Made by a program: the position numbers and the translations under genes. A stretch of 48,940 nucleotides of DNA from Burkholderiales bacterium (GTDB lineage Bacteria; Pseudomonadota; Gammaproteobacteria; Burkholderiales; Burkholderiaceae_C): the NCBI GenBank assembly GCA_003963075.1, contig RXJV01000004.1, positions 1 to 48,940 on the forward strand. The letters run 5' to 3'. Under the pieces are notes generated by a model. That model had not been told where the DNA came from and made no database searches. It was given only the letters and a program-made list of their open reading frames with translations. Positions 1 through 10,216 of the stretch are shown piece after piece; the stretch's first letter is position 1, and each line of letters starts with the position of its first letter.

Positions 1-614
1 TCGCTTTCGAGCGCAAGTTGCAGGGGACCGGAGCGAGCCGCCGCCTGCGTGTGGCCGGCAAGGTGCCGGGTATCGTTTTCGGCGCCGGTGAGCCCACGAT
101 GATCGAACTCGATCACAACGCGCTCTTCCACGCCCTCAAGAAGGAAGCCTTCCACAGCTCGCTGCTGGACATGGAGCTCAACGGCTCGGTCACGCAGGTG
201 CTGCTGCGCGACTTCCAGATGCACCCCTACAAGCCGCAAGTCCTGCACGCTGACTTCCAGCGCGTGGACGGCACCACCAAGATCACGAAGAAGGTGCCGC
301 TGCACTTCATCGGCGAAGACGTGTCCCCGGCCGTCAAGACTGACCACTGCACGGTCAACCACGTCGTCACCGAGCTGCTGATCACCTGCCTGGCCCAGCA
401 ACTGCCCGAGTTCATCGAGGTCGACCTGTCCGGCCTGACCAAGGGTCACTCGCTGCACGTCAACGACATCAAGCTGCCGGAAGGCATCAAGGTCGTCACC
501 CACGGCAAGCCCAACCCCGTCATCGCGACGCCGGTCGAGCCCAAGGCCGAGGAAATCGTCGTGGCTGCCGCCCCGGCCGCCGACGACAAGAAGGGCAAGA
601 AGGGCAAGAAGTAA
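1..614 (+). CDS. rplY: 50S ribosomal protein L25/general stress protein Ctc (5' partial)
   Basis: This is the 5S-rRNA-binding ribosomal protein L25 in its long Ctc form, with an N-terminal L25 domain and a C-terminal TL5-type beta domain. The reading frame is open from the left edge (codons from position 3 read [16 protein letters not shown]), which is the usual L25 N-terminus a few residues in, so the true ATG lies just outside the window. The TTG at 18 is therefore an internal leucine, not the start. The conserved GKVPGIVFG segment follows. The protein ends in an Ala-rich stretch and a lysine tail (KKGKKGKK), common in betaproteobacterial versions. A clear intrinsic terminator follows the stop. 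In related genomes pth lies directly downstream; here it is about 11 kb away. Confidence 0.95.
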   Translation, partial: AFERKLQGTGASRRLRVAGKVPGIVFGAGEPTMIELDHNALFHALKKEAFHSSLLDMELNGSVTQVLLRDFQMHPYKPQVLHADFQRVDGTTKITKKVPLHFIGEDVSPAVKTDHCTVNHVVTELLITCLAQQLPEFIEVDLSGLTKGHSLHVNDIKLPEGIKVVTHGKPNPVIATPVEPKAEEIVVAAAPAADDKKGKKGKK

Positions 615-640
615 TTCCTGCCGGCTGCTGCCAACGCGAA

Positions 641-665
641 GGGCTCCCCGTGGGGAGCCCTTTTT
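641..665 (+). terminator. Intrinsic terminator of rplY
   Basis: A GC-rich hairpin (arms GGGCTCCC and GGGAGCCC around CGTG) is followed at once by a run of five T residues on the plus strand. It starts 26 bp after the rplY stop codon. On the minus strand only two T residues follow the stem, so it should act mainly on rplY. Confidence 0.9.
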
Positions 666-719
666 CATGGGCGGATGGCTGCCGGGCCAGCCCGCGCCGG
701 CGCAGGCCCGGCCGGCACC

Positions 720-2435
720 TCAGAAATCGCAGGGGTCGCCGCTGCGGGGCTTGCCCAGGTCGACCACGAAGCTGTTCGCGGTCGGGCCGCTGGCGCCGCT
801 GGGCACCGCCACGACGAGCTGGCCGTTGCTCCAGCTGCCGCGCGCCACCACCAGGTCACCCGCCACCACCGTCGTGGCCTGCGCGCGCAGCCGCCAGCCG
901 CGCGGGCTCGCGAAGGTGGCGGGGTCGGCAGCCACCGGCAGCCCGTGGATCGCGAAGGTCGTCGGGGCGCTCGCGCTGCTGCCGTTGGCCGGGGCCGGCG
1001 TGGCATCGACGACGCCCTGCACCGAGGCCGCCGTGGACGCCGGCACGATGCGCAGGGCCACCGCCGTCAGCTGCCCGGTCGCATCCGCGGCCGCGCTGAC
1101 CAGCAGGTGCTTGCTGGCCGAGGCGTTCAGCACCGTCTGGAAGGTCGAGATGTTGAACGCGTTGCTGCCGGAGCGCGGCGCCGCCCAGGTCGAGCGGTCA
1201 GCCAGCCGCGTGGACGCCGTCACCGTGACCGGCTGGCCCAGCACCGTCACCACCCAGGTGTTGGCGCTGGCACCCGCGGTGACCGCGGTGAAGTCCCCCT
1301 CCAGCGCCACCGAGCGGCTGACCGCCGCGTGCAGCAGCTTGATCGCGCTGGCGGTGATGCCATTGCCATTGGCCGCGACCGTGCCGGTGAGGCTCACGTC
1401 GTCGCCCACCGCCGGCAGGCTGGCGGCCGGCAGCGCGCTGCCGTCGATGCTGATGCCGCGCAGCACGAAGCTGGTGCCGCTGGCGCTGGACACACGTCCT
1501 TGCAACTCGACGGTGGCCCCGGCCGTCTGCACCGGCATCTTGCTGCGCAGGGCCGCGGTGCTGGCGCTGAAGCTGCTCGCCGGCAGCGCGGGCGCCGTGG
1601 CCGCGAACACCGACACCACCTGGCCGGTGCTGAAGGCCGAAGCGCAGCCCGTGGTGCCGCTGGCGCCCCAGCAGGTGGCATGGCTGAGGTCGACCGTCAG
1701 GCCGCCGATGGTGACGCTGCTCGTGCCAACTGCGGCCACCGTGCCCTCGGCCTTGAATGCGGCCGGGCCGGCGCTGCTGCCCGGCGCATCGGCGACCGAC
1801 ACCAGCGTGGCCACGATGTTGGCCGCGCCGCTGCCGCTGCCGCTGCCGAACAGGAAGCCGTGCACCGTCACGTAGCTGCCCGGCGCGTTCGCCCCGGTCG
1901 TGGCGGTGAGGCCCGACAGCCCGGTGATGGCCGTGCAGGTGGGCGTGGTGGCGGTCGCGCAGGCGCGGCGGTCGGAGAAGTTGGTGGCCGACGTGAGCTG
2001 CACCGCCTGGCCCATCACCGTCAGCGTGCTGGCAGTGGTGTCGGTGGCATCGACGTAGCCGCGCGCCAGCGGATGCAGCCGGATCTCGGCCGCCTGGGGC
2101 TGGGTCGCATCTAGCGTGGTGGCCGACAGCGGCGTCACATCGACGCTCATGCCCACTTCGAGCGCCGAGGCGTCGGCAACCGTATCGCCGGTGTCGTTGT
2201 CGATGATGCGGGCGCCCTGGGTCGAGAACTCGCGGCCGTTGACGAACACGCTGCCGAAGGCCGTGATCTCCCCGGAGGACGCCGCCAGCGTGGCCGCCGT
2301 GGACCCGGTGGACCCGCTCGGCGTCGAGCCGCCGCTCGCGGCCGCCACGCTGCCCCCACCGCCACCGCCGCCACACGACGCCAGCCACAGGCTGCCGGCC
2401 ACGCAGGCGGCCAGCACGATCAGGTTTCGCTTCAT
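720..2435 (-). CDS. DUF5666 domain lipoprotein
   Basis: Predicted exported lipoprotein of 571 residues, function unknown. The ATG at 2435 was chosen because it is preceded by a GAGGAG ribosome-binding site and gives a clean lipoprotein signal (MKRNLIV, hydrophobic core, LASC lipobox with Cys21). A longer frame upstream would bury this signal. After the cysteine comes a poly-glycine and Ser/Thr/Gly linker, then repeated beta-rich units of DUF5666 type: segments such as GEITAFGSVFVNGREF and later units with short 'GTV' and 'GFL' turns, suggesting a chain of OB-like small beta domains. It lies 118 bp downstream of the efflux outer-membrane gene on the same strand, so co-transcription is possible but not shown. 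Confidence 0.8.
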   Translation of the reverse strand: MKRNLIVLAACVAGSLWLASCGGGGGGGSVAAASGGSTPSGSTGSTAATLAASSGEITAFGSVFVNGREFSTQGARIIDNDTGDTVADASALEVGMSVDVTPLSATTLDATQPQAAEIRLHPLARGYVDATDTTASTLTVMGQAVQLTSATNFSDRRACATATTPTCTAITGLSGLTATTGANAPGSYVTVHGFLFGSGSGSGAANIVATLVSVADAPGSSAGPAAFKAEGTVAAVGTSSVTIGGLTVDLSHATCWGASGTTGCASAFSTGQVVSVFAATAPALPASSFSASTAALRSKMPVQTAGATVELQGRVSSASGTSFVLRGISIDGSALPAASLPAVGDDVSLTGTVAANGNGITASAIKLLHAAVSRSVALEGDFTAVTAGASANTWVVTVLGQPVTVTASTRLADRSTWAAPRSGSNAFNISTFQTVLNASASKHLLVSAAADATGQLTAVALRIVPASTAASVQGVVDATPAPANGSSASAPTTFAIHGLPVAADPATFASPRGWRLRAQATTVVAGDLVVARGSWSNGQLVVAVPSGASGPTANSFVVDLGKPRSGDPCDF

Positions 2436-2553
2436 CTGCTGCTCCTCGATGCGATGCGGGGCCCCGCGGCCCCCATGCGCAGAGCTTGCGCCGAGAAGGT
2501 TGCGGCTGCGTATCGGAACTGTGTCGAGCAGCAACGAAGTTGTCGGCGGGCCT

Positions 2554-3951
2554 TCAGCCCCCGGCCGCCGCCGGCGCCACCCGGCCGCCCAGGTTCTTCA
2601 GCAGCAGGGTGGCCGCGGCGAGCTGGCGGTTGCGCGAGCTCAGCAGGCTGGCCTCGGCCGACAGCGCCGCCGTCTGCGCGGTGCTCACGTTCAGGTAGCT
2701 GACGGTGCCCGCGCGGTACTGGGCCAGCACCAGCTCCAGGTTGCGCTGCGCCGCCTCCAGCGCGTCGCGCTGCAGCGCGACCTCGGCCCCGGTCTCGGCG
2801 AGCAGCACGAGGTTGTCCTCGACCTCCTGGAAGGCCGTGAGCACCGCCTGGCGGTAGGTGGCCGTGGCCGCCTCGGCCGCCGCACGCGCCTGGGTGCTGG
2901 CCAGCCGGCGCTGCCCCCCGTCGAACAGAGGCGCGGTGACCGCCGCGCCGAGGGACCACACCAGGTTGGGCGCCGACACGAGTTGTGACCAGGATGCACC
3001 GCGGTAGCCGTCGCTGGCCGACAGCGTCACCGACGGGAAGAAGGCCGCGTCCGCCACGCCGACCTGGGCATAGGCAGCCACCTGGCGGGCCCGCGCGGCG
3101 GTGAGGTCGGGCCGCTGGGCCAGCAGCGTGGACGGCACCAGTGCCGGCACCAGCGGCAGCTCGGGCAGCTGGCCGGTGGCCGGCAGGTCCAGCTGCCCCG
3201 GCAACTGGCCCACCAGCGTGGCCAGTGCATGCGCGAGCTGGGCCCGCTGGGCCCGGGCCTCGCCGAGCTGGGCCTGCACCGTGCGCAGCTGGGTGCGCGC
3301 CTGCAGCACATCGGTCTGCGCCACCACGCCGCTGGCGAAGCGGGCCTGGGTCAGCTCCAGCACCCGCTGGTCCGCGGCCACGCTGCGCTCCAGCACCGCC
3401 TGCTGGGCCTCGGCGGCGCGCAGCGAGAGGTAGGTCTGGGTCAGCGTCGCCTGAGCCGAGAGCGTCAGCGCGGCGAGGTCGGCCTCGCTGGCCCGCACGT
3501 TGGCGCCCGCCACCTTCACCGCCTCGGACAGGCGGCCCCACAGGTCGATCTCCCAGGCCGCCGTGGCGGTCAGCGAGTCGGTCGTCGAGGTGTTGCGCTT
3601 GCCATTGCTCGGCGCGGCGCCGCGGCTGCTGCCGGCGCCCAGGGACAACGTCGGGAAGATCGCCGTGTCGGCCGCGGCAAGCACCGCGCGCGCGGACGTC
3701 AGCTGCGCGAGGCTGGCCGCCAGCGTCTGGTTGCCGGCGCGCAGCCGCGCCTGCAGGGCGTCGAGCACCGGGTCGTGGAACAGCGTCCACCAGGCCTCGG
3801 GCACGGCGGCCTCCGGCGCCACGCGCTGCCAGGCGGCCGAGCCGGCAAAGGCGGCCGGCGGGGCGGGCTCCGCAGGCGGGTGCTGCGCGGTGACGGCGCA
3901 GCCCGCCAGCAGCAGGCTCAGGGTCAGGGGGGGCAGGCAGGTCTTGAGCAT
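2554..3951 (-). CDS. RND efflux outer-membrane lipoprotein, NodT/OprM family
   Basis: Outer-membrane channel of a tripartite efflux pump, 465 residues, in the usual range for OprM/NodT. The N-terminus is a lipoprotein signal (MLKTCLPP, hydrophobic stretch, LLAGC, Cys18). The body shows the two long-helix repeats of outer-membrane efflux proteins: WWTLFHDPVLDALQ near residue 55, then extended Ala/Leu/Gln-rich helices and the paired motif near RPDLTAARARQVAAYAQVGVADAAFFPS. The start is 4 bp after the stop of the mdtC-like gene, so it is the last gene of the mdtABC-type operon and presumably the dedicated exit duct for that pump. Confidence 0.92.
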   Translation of the reverse strand: MLKTCLPPLTLSLLLAGCAVTAQHPPAEPAPPAAFAGSAAWQRVAPEAAVPEAWWTLFHDPVLDALQARLRAGNQTLAASLAQLTSARAVLAAADTAIFPTLSLGAGSSRGAAPSNGKRNTSTTDSLTATAAWEIDLWGRLSEAVKVAGANVRASEADLAALTLSAQATLTQTYLSLRAAEAQQAVLERSVAADQRVLELTQARFASGVVAQTDVLQARTQLRTVQAQLGEARAQRAQLAHALATLVGQLPGQLDLPATGQLPELPLVPALVPSTLLAQRPDLTAARARQVAAYAQVGVADAAFFPSVTLSASDGYRGASWSQLVSAPNLVWSLGAAVTAPLFDGGQRRLASTQARAAAEAATATYRQAVLTAFQEVEDNLVLLAETGAEVALQRDALEAAQRNLELVLAQYRAGTVSYLNVSTAQTAALSAEASLLSSRNRQLAAATLLLKNLGGRVAPAAAGG

Positions 3952-3955
3952 GGGG

Positions 3956-6900
3956 TCAGGTCGTGAGGGCGACGGCGGCGCGGGGCCGCGCCGGCGCGCG
4001 GCGCGGGCGCGAGAGCCGGTCCATCAGGCAGAACACGACGGGGGTGGTGTAGAGCGTGAGCAGCTGGCTCAGCAGCAGGCCGCCGACGATGGAGATGCCC
4101 AGCGGCACCCGCAGCTCGGCGCCCTCGCCCTGGCCCAGGGCCAGCGGCACCGCGCCGAACACCGCGGCCACGGTGGTCATCAGGATGGGCCGCAGCCGCA
4201 GCAGCGCCGCGCGGTAGATGGCCGGCCCGGCGGCCAGGCGCTGGCCGCGCGCGGCGGCGGCGTGGCGGGCGGAGAGCGCGAAGTCCAGCATCATGATGGC
4301 GTTCTTCTTCACGATGCCGATCAGCAGGATCACGCCGATGAGGGCAATGATCGTGAAGTCGGTCTTGAAGGCCATCAGCGCCAGCAGCGCGCCCACGCCG
4401 GCCGATGGCAGCGTGGACAGGATCGTGATCGGGTGGATCAGGCTCTCGTAGAGCATGCCCAGCACGAGGTAGATGGTCACGATGGCCGCCAGCACCAGCA
4501 ACGGCTGGGAGCCCAGCGACGACTGGAACGCCTGGGCGGTGCCCTGAAAGCTGCCACGCACCGAGACCGGCGCGCCGCTGCGCGCCACTGCATCGTTCAC
4601 CGCGGCCACCGCATCGGACAGCGACACGCCCGGCGCGAGGTTGAAGCTGATCGTGCTGGCCGGGGTGCCGCTCTGGTGGTTGACGGCCAGCGGCGTGCCG
4701 GTCGTCTCGACCCGCGCCACCGCCGACAGCGGCACCTGCTGGCCGCCCGTGTTGGTGAGCATCAGCCGGTCCAGCGTCTGCGGGTTCTGCAGCCAGGCCG
4801 GCGCCAGCTCCATCACGACGCGGTACTGGTTGAGCGGGTTGTAGATCACGCCCACCTGGCGCTGGCCGAAGGCGTCGTTGAGCACGCTGTCCAGGCCGTT
4901 CATCGTCAGGCCCAGGCGCGCGAGCGCATAGCGGTCCACCACGAGCGAGGTCTGCAGGCCCTTGTCCTGCTGGTCGCTGTTGACGTCGGCCAGCTCGGGC
5001 ACCTCGGTGAGCGCCCGGCGGATGCGCGGCTCCCAGGTGCGCAGGTCGGCCAGCTCGTCGGCCTGCAGCGTGTACTGCCAGGACGCATTGGCCTGGCGGC
5101 CGCCCATGCGGATGTCCTGCACCGGCGCCAGGAACAGGTTGGCACCCGGCACCTTGGCGAGCTTGCCGCGCAGCCGGTTCATGACCTCGTCCACGGTCTC
5201 CTTGCGCTGGTCGCGGCCCTTCAGGCTGACGAACATGTTGGCGCTGTTGCGCTGCCCGCCGCCGGTGAAGCCGATGACATTGGCCACCGCCGGGTCGGCG
5301 CTGACGATGTCCTCGAAGCTGCGCAGCTTCTGCTGCATGGACTGGAAGGAGCTGGCCTGGTCGGCCTGCACGCCGCCGAACATCAGGCCGGTGTCCTGCT
5401 GCGGGAAGAAGCCCTTGGGCACGCTGATGTAGAGCGACACGTTCAGCGCGATCACGCCCGCCAGCAGCGCCAGCGCCACCGGCTGGTGGCGCAGCGTCCA
5501 GCGCAGCGAGCGCCGGTAGCCGCGCATCAGTCCGCGCTGCAGGCGGGCGAGCGCGCCGGCGAACCGCCCGCCGCCGCCGCGCGCCTGCTCGGCCTCGGGC
5601 CGCAGCAGAGTGGCGGCCATCATCGGCGTGGTCGTCAGCGACACCACCATCGACACCAGGATCGCCACCGACAGCACGACCGCGAACTCGCGGAACAGCC
5701 GGCCGATGATGCCGCCCATCGCCAGGATGGGGATGAACACCGCGATCAGGCTCAGCGAGATCGAGACCACGGTGAAGCCGATCTCGCGCGCGCCCCGCAG
5801 CGCGGCCTCGCGCGGCGCCAGGCCGCGCTCGATGTGGCGGGCGATGTTCTCCAGCACTACGATCGCGTCGTCGACGACGAAGCCGGTGGCCACGGTCATG
5901 GCCATCAGCGAGAGGTTGTCGACGCTGAAGCCCAGCAGGTACATGCAGCCGCAGGTGCCGGCCAGCGACACCGGCACGGCCACCGCCGGCAGCAGCGCCG
6001 CGCGCAGCCGCCGCAGGAAGATGAACACCACCACGATCACCAGCCCGAAGGCGATGGCCAGCGTGCGCTGCACCTCGCGGATGCTGGCGCGGATGGTGGT
6101 GGTGCGGTCCATCACCACGTCGACCCGGATCGCCGGCGAGATCGACGCCTGCAGCTGCGGCAGCAGGCCGCGGATGGTTTCCACGGTGCGGATGATGTTG
6201 GCGCCCGGCGCCTTGTTCAGGATCAGCACCACGGCCGACTTGCCGTTGACCAGGCCGTCGTTGCGCACGTCCTGCACGCTGTCCTGGATGTCGGCCACGT
6301 CCTGCAGCCGCACCGCCGCGCCGTTGCGGTAGCTCAGCACCAGCGGGGCGTAGTCGGCCGCGCGCTTGGCCTGGTCGTTGGCCGCGATCTGCCAGTAGCG
6401 CTCGGCGGTCTCCAGCGCGCCCTTGGGCCGGTTGGCATTGGTGCCCACGACGGCGGCCCGCACCTGCTCCAGCGCGATACCCTGGGCCGACAGTTTGTTC
6501 GGGTCCAGCTCGACCCGCACCGCCGGCAGCGCCCCCCCGCCCACGTTGACCTGGCCGACACCGTCCACCTGCGCCAGCCGCTGTGCCAGCACCGTGGAGG
6601 CCGCGTCGTACATCTGGCCGCGGGTGAGCGTGTCGGACGTGAGCGCGACGATCATGATCGGCGCATCGGCGGGGTTGACCTTGCGGTAGGTCGGGTTGCT
6701 GGGCATGCCGCTGGGCAGCAGCGCGCGCGCCGCGTTGATGCCGGCCTGCACGTCGCGCGCCGCACCGTCGATGTCGCGGCTGATGTCGAACTGCAGCGTG
6801 ATGCGCGTGCTGCCCAGCGACGAGGACGAGGTGATCTCGTTCACGCCAGCGATGGTGCCCAGCGTGCGCTCCAGCGGCGTGGCCACCGTGGCGGCCATGG

Positions 6901-7072
6901 TGTCGGGGCTGGCGCCGGGCAGCGAGGCCTGCACCGAGATCGTCGGGAACTCCACCTGCGGCAGCGGCGCGATCGGCAGCAGCAGGTACGACAGCGCACC
7001 GGCCAGCGCCAGGCCGCAGGTGATCAGTGCCGTGCCGACCGGGCGCTCGATGAAGACGCGCGACAGGTTCAC
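3956..7072 (-). CDS. mdtC: RND multidrug efflux permease, MdtC-like subunit
   Basis: Inner-membrane proton-driven drug exporter of the AcrB/HAE1 superfamily, 1038 residues, full length. The N-terminus ([20 protein letters not shown]) is typical of MdtC; the protein has the 12-helix RND plan with two large periplasmic loops. The proton-relay aspartate pair sits in [14 protein letters not shown] and the TM10 lysine in [15 protein letters not shown]. The start is a GTG forming a GTGA overlap with the stop of the upstream permease gene. Two different adjacent permeases with one adaptor are the signature of the MdtABC/MuxABC type pump, which works as a mixed permease trimer. Substrates cannot be read from the sequence. 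No regulator gene is adjacent. Confidence 0.95.
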   Translation of the reverse strand: MNLSRVFIERPVGTALITCGLALAGALSYLLLPIAPLPQVEFPTISVQASLPGASPDTMAATVATPLERTLGTIAGVNEITSSSSLGSTRITLQFDISRDIDGAARDVQAGINAARALLPSGMPSNPTYRKVNPADAPIMIVALTSDTLTRGQMYDAASTVLAQRLAQVDGVGQVNVGGGALPAVRVELDPNKLSAQGIALEQVRAAVVGTNANRPKGALETAERYWQIAANDQAKRAADYAPLVLSYRNGAAVRLQDVADIQDSVQDVRNDGLVNGKSAVVLILNKAPGANIIRTVETIRGLLPQLQASISPAIRVDVVMDRTTTIRASIREVQRTLAIAFGLVIVVVFIFLRRLRAALLPAVAVPVSLAGTCGCMYLLGFSVDNLSLMAMTVATGFVVDDAIVVLENIARHIERGLAPREAALRGAREIGFTVVSISLSLIAVFIPILAMGGIIGRLFREFAVVLSVAILVSMVVSLTTTPMMAATLLRPEAEQARGGGGRFAGALARLQRGLMRGYRRSLRWTLRHQPVALALLAGVIALNVSLYISVPKGFFPQQDTGLMFGGVQADQASSFQSMQQKLRSFEDIVSADPAVANVIGFTGGGQRNSANMFVSLKGRDQRKETVDEVMNRLRGKLAKVPGANLFLAPVQDIRMGGRQANASWQYTLQADELADLRTWEPRIRRALTEVPELADVNSDQQDKGLQTSLVVDRYALARLGLTMNGLDSVLNDAFGQRQVGVIYNPLNQYRVVMELAPAWLQNPQTLDRLMLTNTGGQQVPLSAVARVETTGTPLAVNHQSGTPASTISFNLAPGVSLSDAVAAVNDAVARSGAPVSVRGSFQGTAQAFQSSLGSQPLLVLAAIVTIYLVLGMLYESLIHPITILSTLPSAGVGALLALMAFKTDFTIIALIGVILLIGIVKKNAIMMLDFALSARHAAAARGQRLAAGPAIYRAALLRLRPILMTTVAAVFGAVPLALGQGEGAELRVPLGISIVGGLLLSQLLTLYTTPVVFCLMDRLSRPRRAPARPRAAVALTT

Positions 7073-10000
7073 GCCGCCGCCCCCGGGCGGTCCGCCTCGG
7101 CCGCGCCCCGGCCGCGCCGCAGCCGCGCCGCGAGGGCACTGAAGCCGAGGTAGATGACCGGCGTCGTGAACAGCGTCAGCAGCTGGCTGACGATCAGGCC
7201 GCCGACCATCACCACGCCCAGCGGATGCCGCAGCTCGCTGCCCACGCCGGTGCCCAGCATCAGCGGCAGCGCGCCGAGCAGCGCAGCCATCGTCGTCATC
7301 AGGATGGGCCGGAAGCGCAGCAGGCAGGCCTGGTAGATCGCCTCGCGCGGGCTGAGCTGCAGGTCACGCTCGGCCTCCAGCGCGAAGTCGATCATCATGA
7401 TCGCGTTCTTCTTGACGATGCCGATCAGCAGCACGATGCCGATGATGGCGATGATGTCCAGGTCGAGCCGGAAGGCCAGCAGCGCCAGCAGCGCCCCGAG
7501 GCCAGCCGAGGGCAGCGTGGACAGGATGGTGAGCGGGTGGATGGTGCTCTCGTAGAGCACGCCCAGCACGATGTACATCGTCACGATGGCCGCCAGGATC
7601 AGCAGCAGCGTGCTGGTCAGCGAGGCCTGGAAGGCCAGGGCCGCCCCTTCGAAATGGGTCTCGACGCTGAGCGGCAGCTGCAGCGCCTCGACCTCGGCCT
7701 TGATCGCCTTCACCGCATCTCCGAGCGAGGCGCCGGGCGCGAGGTTGAACGACACCGTCGCGGCCGGGAACTGGGCCACGTGGTTGACGGCCAGCGGCGC
7801 CAGCTTCTCGGCGAAGTGCGCCACCGAACTGAGCGGCACCTGGGTGCCGTTGGCGCCCGGCACGTACAGCCGCTGCAGCCCGTCCAGGCCCTGGCGGTAG
7901 CCCGGCGCGACCTCCAGCACGACGCGGTACTGGTTGCTCTGCGTGAAGATGGTGGAGATCAGTCGCTGGCCGAAGGCGCTGTAGAGCGCGCTGTCGATGG
8001 CGGCGACCGTGACGCCGAGCCGCCCGGCGGCATCGCGGTCGATGTCCACATAGGCTTGCAGGCCCTGCTCCTGCTGGTCGCTGGCGACGTCGGCGATTTC
8101 CTTCAGGCCGCGCAGGCGCTCCAGCACCGCCGTGGTCGAGCGGCTCAGCTCCGCCGCATCCGGCGAGCTCAGCGTGAACTGGTACTGCGTCTTGGCGATG
8201 CGGTCCTCGATGGTCAGGTCCTGCACCGGCTGCAGGTACAGCGCGATGCCAGGCTCGGCAGCCACGCGGTCCGTCAGCCGCCGCGCCACGGCGGCCGCGC
8301 TTTCGCCGCGCTCTTCCTTGGGCTTCAGCGCAATCTGCAGCCGCCCCTGGTTGAGCGTCGTGTTGCCGCCATCCACGCCGATGAAGGACGAGACACTGTC
8401 CACGGCGGCATCCTTGAGCACGCGCTCGGCAATGCGCTGCTGATGCTCGGCCATGGCCTCGAAGGAGGTCGACTGCGCCGCCTCCGTGATGCCCTGGATC
8501 TGGCCGGTGTCCTGCACCGGGAAGAAGCCCTTGGGCACGAGCAGGTAGAGCACGCCGGTCAGGACCAGGGTCCCGATGAAGACGATCAGGGTCGCCGCCG
8601 AGCGGTCCAGCACCCAGGTCAGCATGCGGCCATAGCCGGCGATGATGCCGTCGAAGGCCTGACCGACCCAGCGCCAGAGCCGGCCGTGATCCTCGTCATG
8701 CTCGTGCTTGAGCAGACGCGCGCACATCATCGGCGTCAGGGTCAGCGACACGAAGGCCGAGATCAGGATGGACACCGCCAGCGTGATCGCGAACTCGTGA
8801 AACAGGCGTCCCACCACATCGCCCATGAAGAGCAGCGGGATCAGCACGGCGATCAGCGAGACCGTCAGCGAGATGATGGTGAAGCCGATCTGCTTGGATC
8901 CCTCCAGCGCGGCGCGGAACGGGCTGACGCTTTCGCCCCCCTCTTCCATGTGCCGGGCAATGTTCTCGATCATCACGATGGCGTCATCCACGACGAAGCC
9001 CGTCGAGATGACGAGCGCCATCAGCGTCAGGTTGTTGATGGAGAAGCCGGCCAGGTACATCACGCCGAAGGTGCCCACCAGCGACACCGGCACCGCCACC
9101 GCCGGGATGACCGTGGCCGGCAGGCTGCGCAGGAAGACGAAGATGACGCCGATCACCAGCACGATGGCGAACAGCAATTCGTGCTGCACATCGCGCACCG
9201 ACGCGCGGATCGTCGTCGTCCGGTCGGACAGGATCTGCACGTCGATGGACGCCGGCAGCGCCGCCTGCAGCTGCGGCAGCACCGCGCGCACGCGGTCCAC
9301 GGTCTCGATGACGTTGGCGCCGGGCTGACGCTGCACGTTCAGGATCACCGCCGCCGTGGAGGGCTGGCCCGCACGGGCCGCCCAGGCCGCCAGGCGCAGG
9401 TTCTCGGCATCGTCCATCAGCTGGGCCACGTCCTTCAGCCGCACCGGGTTGCCGGCCTTGTAGGCGATGACGAGGTTGGCGTACTCGGCCGCGCTCTTGA
9501 GCTGGTCGTTCGCGTCCAGCGTCGAGGCGCGCAGCGGGCCGTCGAAGCTGCCCTTGGACTGGTTGACGTTGGCCGCGGTGATGGCGGTGCGCACATCGTC
9601 GATGGAGAGGCCCAGCGCCGCCAGCGCGCCCGGGTTGGCCTGGATGCGCACCGCGGGCCGCCGGCCGCCGGCAATGCCCACCAGGCCCACGCCCGGCACC
9701 TGCGAGATCTTCTGCGCCAGCCGGCTTTCCACCAGGTCGTGCACGCGCGGCACGGGCAGCGTGGTCGAGCTGACCGCCAGCGTCAACACCGGCGCGTCGG
9801 CCGGGTTGACCTTGCTGTACACCGGCGGCATCGGCAGGTCGGTCGGCAGCAGGTTGCTGCCCGCGTTGATCGCCGCCTGCACCTCCTGCTCGGCCACGTC
9901 GAGCGACAGGCCGAGGTCGAAGCGCAGCGTGATGACCGACGCGCCGCCCGAGCTGGTCGAGGACATCTGCGCCAGGCCCGGCATCTGGCCGAACTGGCGC

Positions 10001-10203
10001 TCCAGCGGCGCGGTGACCGAGGAGGTCATCACATCCGGGCTGGCGCCGGGGTAGAGAGTCGTGACCTGGATGGTCGGGTAGTCGACCTCGGGCAGGGCCG
10101 ACACCGGCAGCAGCCGGTAGGCCAGCGCGCCGGCCAGCACGATGGCCAGCATCAGCAGCGAGGTCGCGACCGGCCGCTCGATGAAAAGGCGTGACGGGTT
10201 CAC
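7069..10203 (-). CDS. mdtB: RND multidrug efflux permease, MdtB-like subunit
   Basis: Second inner-membrane permease of the pump, 1044 residues, AcrB superfamily. Starts at GTG ([20 protein letters not shown]), 13 bp after the adaptor gene; a purine-rich AGGGGG stretch precedes it. The proton-relay pair is in [14 protein letters not shown] and the TM10 lysine in [15 protein letters not shown], so it looks catalytically complete like its partner. In the E. coli MdtB2C heterotrimer, MdtC is thought to be the drug-binding subunit and MdtB to carry proton flow; whether that division holds here is inference. It ends in a short basic Arg/Ala-rich tail ([14 protein letters not shown]). Confidence 0.95.
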   Translation of the reverse strand: MNPSRLFIERPVATSLLMLAIVLAGALAYRLLPVSALPEVDYPTIQVTTLYPGASPDVMTSSVTAPLERQFGQMPGLAQMSSTSSGGASVITLRFDLGLSLDVAEQEVQAAINAGSNLLPTDLPMPPVYSKVNPADAPVLTLAVSSTTLPVPRVHDLVESRLAQKISQVPGVGLVGIAGGRRPAVRIQANPGALAALGLSIDDVRTAITAANVNQSKGSFDGPLRASTLDANDQLKSAAEYANLVIAYKAGNPVRLKDVAQLMDDAENLRLAAWAARAGQPSTAAVILNVQRQPGANVIETVDRVRAVLPQLQAALPASIDVQILSDRTTTIRASVRDVQHELLFAIVLVIGVIFVFLRSLPATVIPAVAVPVSLVGTFGVMYLAGFSINNLTLMALVISTGFVVDDAIVMIENIARHMEEGGESVSPFRAALEGSKQIGFTIISLTVSLIAVLIPLLFMGDVVGRLFHEFAITLAVSILISAFVSLTLTPMMCARLLKHEHDEDHGRLWRWVGQAFDGIIAGYGRMLTWVLDRSAATLIVFIGTLVLTGVLYLLVPKGFFPVQDTGQIQGITEAAQSTSFEAMAEHQQRIAERVLKDAAVDSVSSFIGVDGGNTTLNQGRLQIALKPKEERGESAAAVARRLTDRVAAEPGIALYLQPVQDLTIEDRIAKTQYQFTLSSPDAAELSRSTTAVLERLRGLKEIADVASDQQEQGLQAYVDIDRDAAGRLGVTVAAIDSALYSAFGQRLISTIFTQSNQYRVVLEVAPGYRQGLDGLQRLYVPGANGTQVPLSSVAHFAEKLAPLAVNHVAQFPAATVSFNLAPGASLGDAVKAIKAEVEALQLPLSVETHFEGAALAFQASLTSTLLLILAAIVTMYIVLGVLYESTIHPLTILSTLPSAGLGALLALLAFRLDLDIIAIIGIVLLIGIVKKNAIMMIDFALEAERDLQLSPREAIYQACLLRFRPILMTTMAALLGALPLMLGTGVGSELRHPLGVVMVGGLIVSQLLTLFTTPVIYLGFSALAARLRRGRGAAEADRPGAAA

Positions 10204-10216
10204 AGCGCCCCCTGCC

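Noticed and set aside
2436..2534. N-terminal extension of the DUF5666 protein
   Set aside because: It would hide a clean lipoprotein signal, and the ATG at 2435 has a good ribosome-binding site.
3500..7153. Very long plus-strand open frame (1217 codons) opposite the mdtC-like gene
   Set aside because: Composition is Arg/His/Gln/Gly-rich with no domain; it is the antisense shadow of a recognised RND permease in high-GC DNA.
7225..10194. Long plus-strand open frame (989 codons) opposite the mdtB-like gene
   Set aside because: Same antisense-shadow character; the minus-strand frame has clear RND motifs.
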